NCBI GenBank assembly: GCA_003952965.2
Contig: CM025849.1
Span: forward strand, 7,811,243-7,875,242
Reading direction: 5' to 3'
Source of the DNA: Morella rubra
Taxonomy: Eukaryota; Streptophyta; Magnoliopsida; Fagales; Myricaceae
Length of the DNA: 64,000 nt
A model generated the notes under the pieces. The model ran no database searches and was not told the DNA's origin. It worked only from the letters and a program-made list of their open reading frames with translations. Below are positions 58,053 through 64,000 of this stretch, one piece after another. The position numbers and the translations under genes were made by a program. How positions within the stretch are numbered: position 1 is the stretch's first letter; the number at the start of each line of letters is the position of its first letter.

Positions 58053-61000
58053 TTAAACCCACCGCTCCATTTTCTTTTTGAAGATCCCTGGCCCATAAGT
58101 TGACATGGTCATGTCCACAAGAAGTGGAAATTGCATTAATACAAAAAGAGTGACCGGAAGACTGGCTAAACAAATTATAGGAAGAATAATAGATGACTTT
58201 ACCATTAGTAAAAGAGTAGCAGAGAATGCGACCATCATAGTTGCAATGGAGAAAAAAAGAGCAAATAGGCCTATTATCATTTTCTTGGGCAAGGACTTGA
58301 GAAAATCCTCCTCTGCATAACGTGCTGTTAAGATTCCTAAAAACATCAATACCGAAGCCGAGGAAGAGAACAGTGACAGGGAGTCAAATATCACGAAGAG
58401 TATGAACACCTTTTTGTTTAGGAACATTGGCAAGCCTGTGTTTTGATCGTTGCCGCCTGGAACAGTAAAGGCCGCAGCAAACATAATCGTGACTATGAGA
58501 GCACCAACGACTGTACAAGAACTTGCAGTATTCTTCATCCATTCCTCTCCTTTTTTCATTAACTCCTCATGGTTTCGTGTAAACACTTGTCTGGGAGTCA
58601 AACTATCACTGTTTAAAGCTTTTTGGAACATGGGAGGAGAAAGTCTATCCAGTTCCTGCATTGTTAAGCAAAACCATAGGGAAAAAAAAGATTACTAAAA
58701 TATTGTCAAAATTAGTTGGGGGAAAAACTCTCCAATTCCTCTATAAGTTCATATGGTTATGTTTAGGAAGATGAGAAGTCATCTATAAAGGAGGATGAAG
58801 ATATGGATGAGTAACCCCTTTGTCTATTCATCACAAAAAGGGAGAGCAGTTGTTGCAAGTTGTTGTAATGGGGAGAAAGTTTTTTTGAAATTTTCTCAGA
58901 GATAGCTGTTGAATTCAAGAGGAGAGTTAACCATTGAGGGAGAGAGATGGTAATTTAATACAAGATAGTTTGTTGGTTGTTGTTAATAGAGGAGAAAGTG
59001 ATGTTGCTAACCTAAGTTCTTGCTTTACAGTTTGGATATGACATACTATTGGAAGTATGGTTGTTTTGTTTTTTTAATGTTATTGTTAAACTCGTGCAAA
59101 TCTAAACTAAACTGGTAGTTGGTTGCTCAATTGCTTATGTGAATATGATATTATTAAATTTTCTTGTTATGAATGCTTGCTTACACTTAATTGATTTATT
59201 TTGATAGTGATGCTGGTATAATCTTTGTTGTATTAAGTGTAATTGCAGGTATTGAAAAGACTCAAGAGACGTTTCATTTTGTCATAACGTTTAGAAAGGG
59301 TTGTGTACATTTATAAATTGAATTCTGTTATGGTGATTGGCAGAATTTGGCAGAATTAGATGTATTTAGTTTTGTCACAAAATTGCCAAAGAGAGAGATT
59401 GTTAGTTCCTAAGTATAATGTTGACATTTTAGTTCCGTGTCAATTTTGATGTATAAAAAACGTGGTGTTGAATGAGTTGATCAAGAGAAGTGGTTTGATT
59501 AGAAATAATTAAGGAAATGGAGAAATTCTAGAATTTACAGAGCTCTCAAAGTGGTTCCAATTGTGTTAGGCTAGTCTGGGGTGAGCCTAGGAGATTTAAG
59601 CTGAAAATGGAGTTAGCTTAAGGTGAGCTCGGGCTTAAGCCTTTACGTTGAAAAAATAACTAAAAGACAACTGGCACCTTTGCAGCTATAATTAAGTGGT
59701 TTTATTCGCTAGAAACATAAAGTTGACACTGGGAAACACCAAGAAACTACCAGAATCATTAAGAGTAAAAAGATTTGAAGATTCAAGAATCATTGTTGGT
59801 CTCTCTGTTGGGTTACTCAAGAAAATCGATCACCATAAGGAAATCCAATTGTGACAATGAGAAGTCCTATATAAAGGAATATGAAGATATGGATGAGTAA
59901 CCCCTTTGTTTATTCATGACAAAAAGGGCGAGTAGTTGATGTTGAAATGGAGAGTTGTTGCAAGTTGTTTTAGTCGAGAGAAAGTTGTTTTGAAATTCCC
60001 TCGGAGAAAGCTGTTGAAATTCAATAGGAAAGTTAACCATTCAAGGAAAGAGTTAACCCTGTGTTTGAGGTAAAGTCATATTGACTATAAAGTTTGTGAA
60101 TTTGATCAGCGTGTGATTATTGACTGAGTCTAGAGCTTATTGAAATATTGCAAATGTGTTCATATTCAACTCATTGATTATGTATTTGACTTCAAATTTC
60201 TGCATTTAGGTGTGTTAGATTGTGCAAAAGATTTTAAATTCCTATCCACCCACTCTAGGTAATTGTAGGGTACCTCACAATTATGATGATCTAACCGTAA
60301 CTTGGAAAAACAAAGGAAAACTTTACCCGTACATGCACATACATCATACATGTGCACATGCATGGGCAAAAATATTAATTAGCGTATATGACAAGATCAT
60401 AAAGTGTAAAATGAGAGAGCTGACCTTAAACCACTGAAGTTCTCTTTGCATTTGCAAAGTTGCACCTGGGATGTGTTGAATCGGAGTGGACATTGTAAAT
60501 ATCCCAGCCATGTGTAATATATTGTTGTAACTTGAGTCAGAACCAGATAGTGAAGTTTTAATCTGCTGTAACCCGTAGATGAGGCTAAAAATTTTTGCTT
60601 GACGATGTAGGACAGCGAGCATAAATATAGTTCTTTTTGTTGGAAGTTCAATGACATACAAAAGGTCTGGATTTGCTCTCACTATCTCATAAACAAACTC
60701 AAAGTTTCCGTCCTTGATAGCACGGAAGATTGCTGCATAAATCCCGCCATTACGCCTCGCTTCAGCATTCAAAGTTGATATCGGTTCGCACATGCGGGAC
60801 AGAAGTTCATGCGATTGGGCATGAAGCAACTTCATTTCACTTAATTGCTTGAAGACTTTTTCAACAATATCAAACCATGCATGTCAATTTAACTTAAATA
60901 ATAATAAAAAAATCAAAATACAAAAAAGACGAATAAGAAAGTTCAAAATTAATAAGTGATATTAATATAATAATTCAATGGATTAGAATATTACCCAAAA

Positions 61001-63526
61001 GTAGATTTGGATCTAGTTGCTGAAAGAGAGCTCTCGTTGCGAAGTAGACATGAAATTTTTTCATCACACATGATACTCAAAACATAAAAAATAAAAGCAA
61101 AAGAATTGAGTGTTTAGTATATATACGAACATATTATCTATGTACAGTTGTAGGCATATCCCTTGCCATTACTAATATCTCTTGCTCTGTAATTAGTAGT
61201 AATTAATTAAGGAACTTCCTGCTAGAATCAGCCAAATCCAAATAATCTTGGCCACGCGCTACATGCCACGTCCTTTTCTTTCTATATATATATTGACTTG
61301 TTATGAACATTTGAAGCAGAAAAAGAAAAAGGAGGTATGCTTCATGCCTAGTCACTTTGAGACTTCTAACTACCAATGCAATTTTAAATTGGTGTCTATA
61401 CTACCGATCTTGATACATTGAACTCAAGAATTTCTAAATTTTACAAATTTGATCGTTGGATCTTTTTAGTGGCACAAATTAATGAAATTTGGTAGTTTTT
61501 GAACTCAATGTGCAAAGGTGGTATTTGAGAACCCTGTAATGTTGTTTTAATAGTTAGAAGGCTAGTGACTTTTCCCATCATTTTAAATAATTGAAACAAT
61601 TTCACTCTTTAGTTACAAATACTTTTCTTACGGAAAACACACTTGTATCAGAAACTTTTTGGTGACAAAAAAAAAACGCATCACAATTAAGAAAAAAGAC
61701 CATAGATAGGAAATTAAGAAAGTTTACCGAACGACATACCTGATGTTCTGGTAGTTTTTCTTGAAGGTTTTGAATGTTGACGCGAATTTCATCAGTTGCA
61801 CGAGAAGGTCGAATGTGAATCCCTTCCAAGAACGAAAAAAAGAAAGGCCAATGAATATCGAATAATAATTGGCAATTGGTGCAATTTTCTTTTCATCACA
61901 AGCTAAATAGAATGATACTAACAGGAGTAAATCCAGCGCTGCCAAAACACAAACTTCTTTCCGCTTGGGAATGCATCTGGCGTAGAAGCCAACACGTACA
62001 AGGGGGAGCGTTGCTCTCTGTCAATAGCGAAAGCTAAATTTGGGCAACGTCGAATTAAATCCACAGCAATATCTATTTTTTTGTATACCATGCATACAGA
62101 ACAACGAACAAAAGGAGAATTATATTTCCCAAGAGTCCAAAGTCATCATAGATAACATGTAATCTAAACAAATGGTCAGACAAAAACTTCTTACCTAAAG
62201 TCAGAGTGTATATAGCGAAGGAAATAAGTGAGGCACCATGGTGACCTTTTTCTGGTTCTAGATCCATCAGCGGAGTTCGAAGATAGAGATAGCGAGACAA
62301 TTCTTTATAGTCGAAACACATAGATATAACAACCGGAATGCTTCCAAAGGATTTCTCTGGAATGCTGACCAACTTCGGATTTTTGTCAATCATGCACTGT
62401 ATCATCCGAAAATCTCCACTGGAAGTTGCCCTAGCTAGAGCTGTATATCCTTCAACATCTTGCATTTCTAAGGTTTCGTTGGACATGATTCGCTCCACCA
62501 GCTCCTCCACTATATGTACATGCCCCGCAAGAACAGCAATGTGAAGTGCCGTCTGATCCACAAATGTGAGTTTGGCACTCGAGGCTTCAGGATGTAGCGC
62601 AAGGAAAGCCTTCATTGCATCCAAATCACCATTTCGCACAGCCTTTAGGAAGGATGCATACTTAAGATAGTCTTGGTTCTTGCCGTCGGCCCTACCTGTC
62701 ATGTTATTGAAATAGAATTTATTCTTTTTGCAAAGACTCTTTTGCCAGATGACAACTTTATTCGCAAATTATGAAATTCTATATATATATATATGAGACC
62801 ACCGATATATAGAATTTCGTTAAGGTCTAGTCGTTCACATTTTGTGCCATTTGAGCTATTTTTAAATAATCATAATATTAATCCATTTATACAATATCAA
62901 GCAGAAAAATTATATGAAAAAATAGTAGTTTACGTAGTTAGTTGCCAAGAACAATAGCTTGTAAGACCCATTGCAAGTAGAACCTGGTAGCTTGTAAGAG
63001 TGATCAATTAGTGTAATTCGTTTAGAAAAAAATAAAGCTAAAACCAACTAAAAAGAAGAACGGTGTTAGACATGATAACGAACATAGAGAGAGAGAGAGA
63101 GGTTATAAGAGAGCAACCTGTGTTGTTAGGTGAGTTTACTTGCTCACCTAGACGTTGAGTGTTCCCAGTTAGTGCTGGCCTGACCTGTTTGCTTACTGAG
63201 ATATTTGATGAGCTCCCTAGCTGATCAACCACCGTGTGGATTTGTTGTGAAGGTTGCCCACAGTTCCGCCAATGAATACCAAGCATTTTGGCAGAACTAA
63301 TTCTCTTAATTTGAGAAAGAATGTCCGTCCCACATGAAGAGAGAATTGCATCCAAAGCCGCATCATTCTTCTCTCTCCAAGCCTCAAATTCAACTACATC
63401 ATCTTCGGGTTTAGGAGGCTCTCTCCTTGTTTCAACAATGTCCCAGAGATTATGAGCCAACAAATAGTCTCTTAAGCAAGCACTCCAGCTTACATAATTG
63501 TCATTTCTAAGAACTTCAAGAGCCAT
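58053..63526 (-). pseudogene. Ankyrin/PGG gene copy D, nearly complete but frameshifted
   Basis: Exons: 63526-63118 (gag-like, MALEVLRNDNYVSWSACL), 62695-62195 (ankyrin), 62072-61923, 61822-61740, about 61036-60995, 60855-60425, 58655-58053 (PGG domain, VPGGND, four membrane helices). Exon 1 is open to its donor and joins exon 2 in phase, giving ..SPNNT-GRADGKNQDY. In exon 1 a one-base and a two-base loss cancel out, scrambling about ten residues after ISSAK. Exon 4 has five A where copy A has six (near 61757), and the exon 5 acceptor GCAG of A reads GCAA here, so the frame does not continue into exons 6-7. Exon 7 lacks three residues near LLLMVKSS. It might still give a short ankyrin protein. 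A start at 62702 (MTGRADGKN) is also possible. Confidence 0.75.
58760..60260. repeat. Enlarged intron 6 of copy D with direct repeats
   Basis: The intron is about 1769 bases, against 608 in copy A. Two direct repeats of some 200 bases (about 58770-58970 and 59860-60060; shared phrase 'gaagatatggatgagtaacccc') flank unique sequence; copy A has one repeat. This fits an LTR-type element reduced to one LTR in A, or a tandem duplication in D. Confidence 0.5.
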
Positions 63527-64000
63527 TGTGCTTGAAGAATATTTGTTGTCGTGCTTAATCTGCGCAATATGCAGTTTGTATGTTAGTAGGTAAAACTTGG
63601 AACAAATAGACAGTGATCGTGTCATATATAGACCATTTATAGATACTTTGCTAAACTCTTAAGCCTTCTACCTAACTCATTACCTTTTCCAAGATACTGA
63701 TTGCAAGTAAAGGTTTGTTCCTAATCAGATCATACTTTTTGCTTTTTTCTGTTGATTCGAATGTTAGGTGGTTACACTAAAGGCTAGCGCTCCTCAGATG
63801 GAATAGTATTTTATGATCTCCTTGTTGCTTTTTCGTTGATCTGATGAACTTTTATTTCCCCTCTTTTTTAACACGCTGAATGTTTGTTAGCTAGTAAATT
63901 GAAGCTCCTCATGAGCAGTATATCAAGGCGTGAACGATGAAAAGGTTTGAATACCTTAAGACCCTTAAGCCAAGTTGTGCCAAATATTTCCTTCATTTGC
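63527..64000. other. 5' leader and upstream flank of copy D
   Basis: It matches 10770-11370 upstream of copy A throughout. No gene is seen apart from the TATA block. Confidence 0.6.
63623..63631 (-). promoter_or_regulatory. TATA box upstream of copy D exon 1
   Basis: On the minus strand CTATATATG lies about 100 bases upstream of the ATG at 63526, in the same context as in copy A. Confidence 0.55.

Overview
The window is nuclear DNA from a flowering plant, most likely a eudicot (possibly woody). It is AT-rich, its genes carry GT-AG introns, and it is dense in plant-specific mobile DNA: CACTA, Mutator, hAT, LTR retrotransposons, L1-type retroposons and an endogenous plant pararetrovirus. I cannot name the species from sequence alone.

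The backbone is a tandem array of four diverged copies of one gene, all on the minus strand. The gene encodes an ankyrin-repeat membrane protein with a C-terminal PGG domain (ACD6/ITN1-like family). Copy A (6484-10769) is the best preserved: six exons join into one open frame of 607 codons starting at an ATG at 9953. An upstream exon coding a retrotransposon-gag-like (DUF4219/UBN2-type) segment is frameshifted in this copy. Copy B (25932-32278) is a wreck: a pararetrovirus fragment (26371-31045) replaces its middle. Copy C (51732-53600) lost its N-terminal ankyrin exons by an internal deletion. Copy D (58053-63526) is a close relative of A with all seven exons recognisable, but it has a one-base frameshift in exon 4 and a damaged exon 5 acceptor. 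Non-coding flanks are duplicated with the genes; for example 1-1010 matches 55371-56530.

Mobile elements fill the space between and inside the copies. A CACTA element (1732-4813) carries pieces of a UPF1 RNA-helicase gene. A second one (33539-37965, 3-bp target duplication AGT) carries exons and introns of a NIMA-related (NEK) kinase gene. The two share a 5' module. A large CACTA element (39704-48682, target duplication GAA) carries its own TNP2-like and TNPA-like genes and arrays of GC-rich palindromes near both ends. A degenerate Mutator element (about 14640-20778) is itself invaded by a 1008-bp element that looks like a compact LTR retrotransposon with a palindromic LTR (15315-16322, target duplication AATAG). 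There are also a 2.3-kb solo LTR (22849-25165, AGTAT), a 505-bp Mutator-type MITE (13100-13604, 9-bp duplication), an hAT-type MITE (57157-57790, 8-bp duplication) and an L1-type retroposon (32727-33519, 16-bp duplication).

The region reads as a tandem cluster of ankyrin/PGG genes, a family often linked to defence and stress, that is being eroded by insertion, deletion and frameshift. One copy may still be functional. The most unusual points are the gag-like exon placed upstream of an older in-frame start codon, the pair of gene-capturing CACTA elements, and the palindromic ends of the large CACTA and of the LTR-like element.
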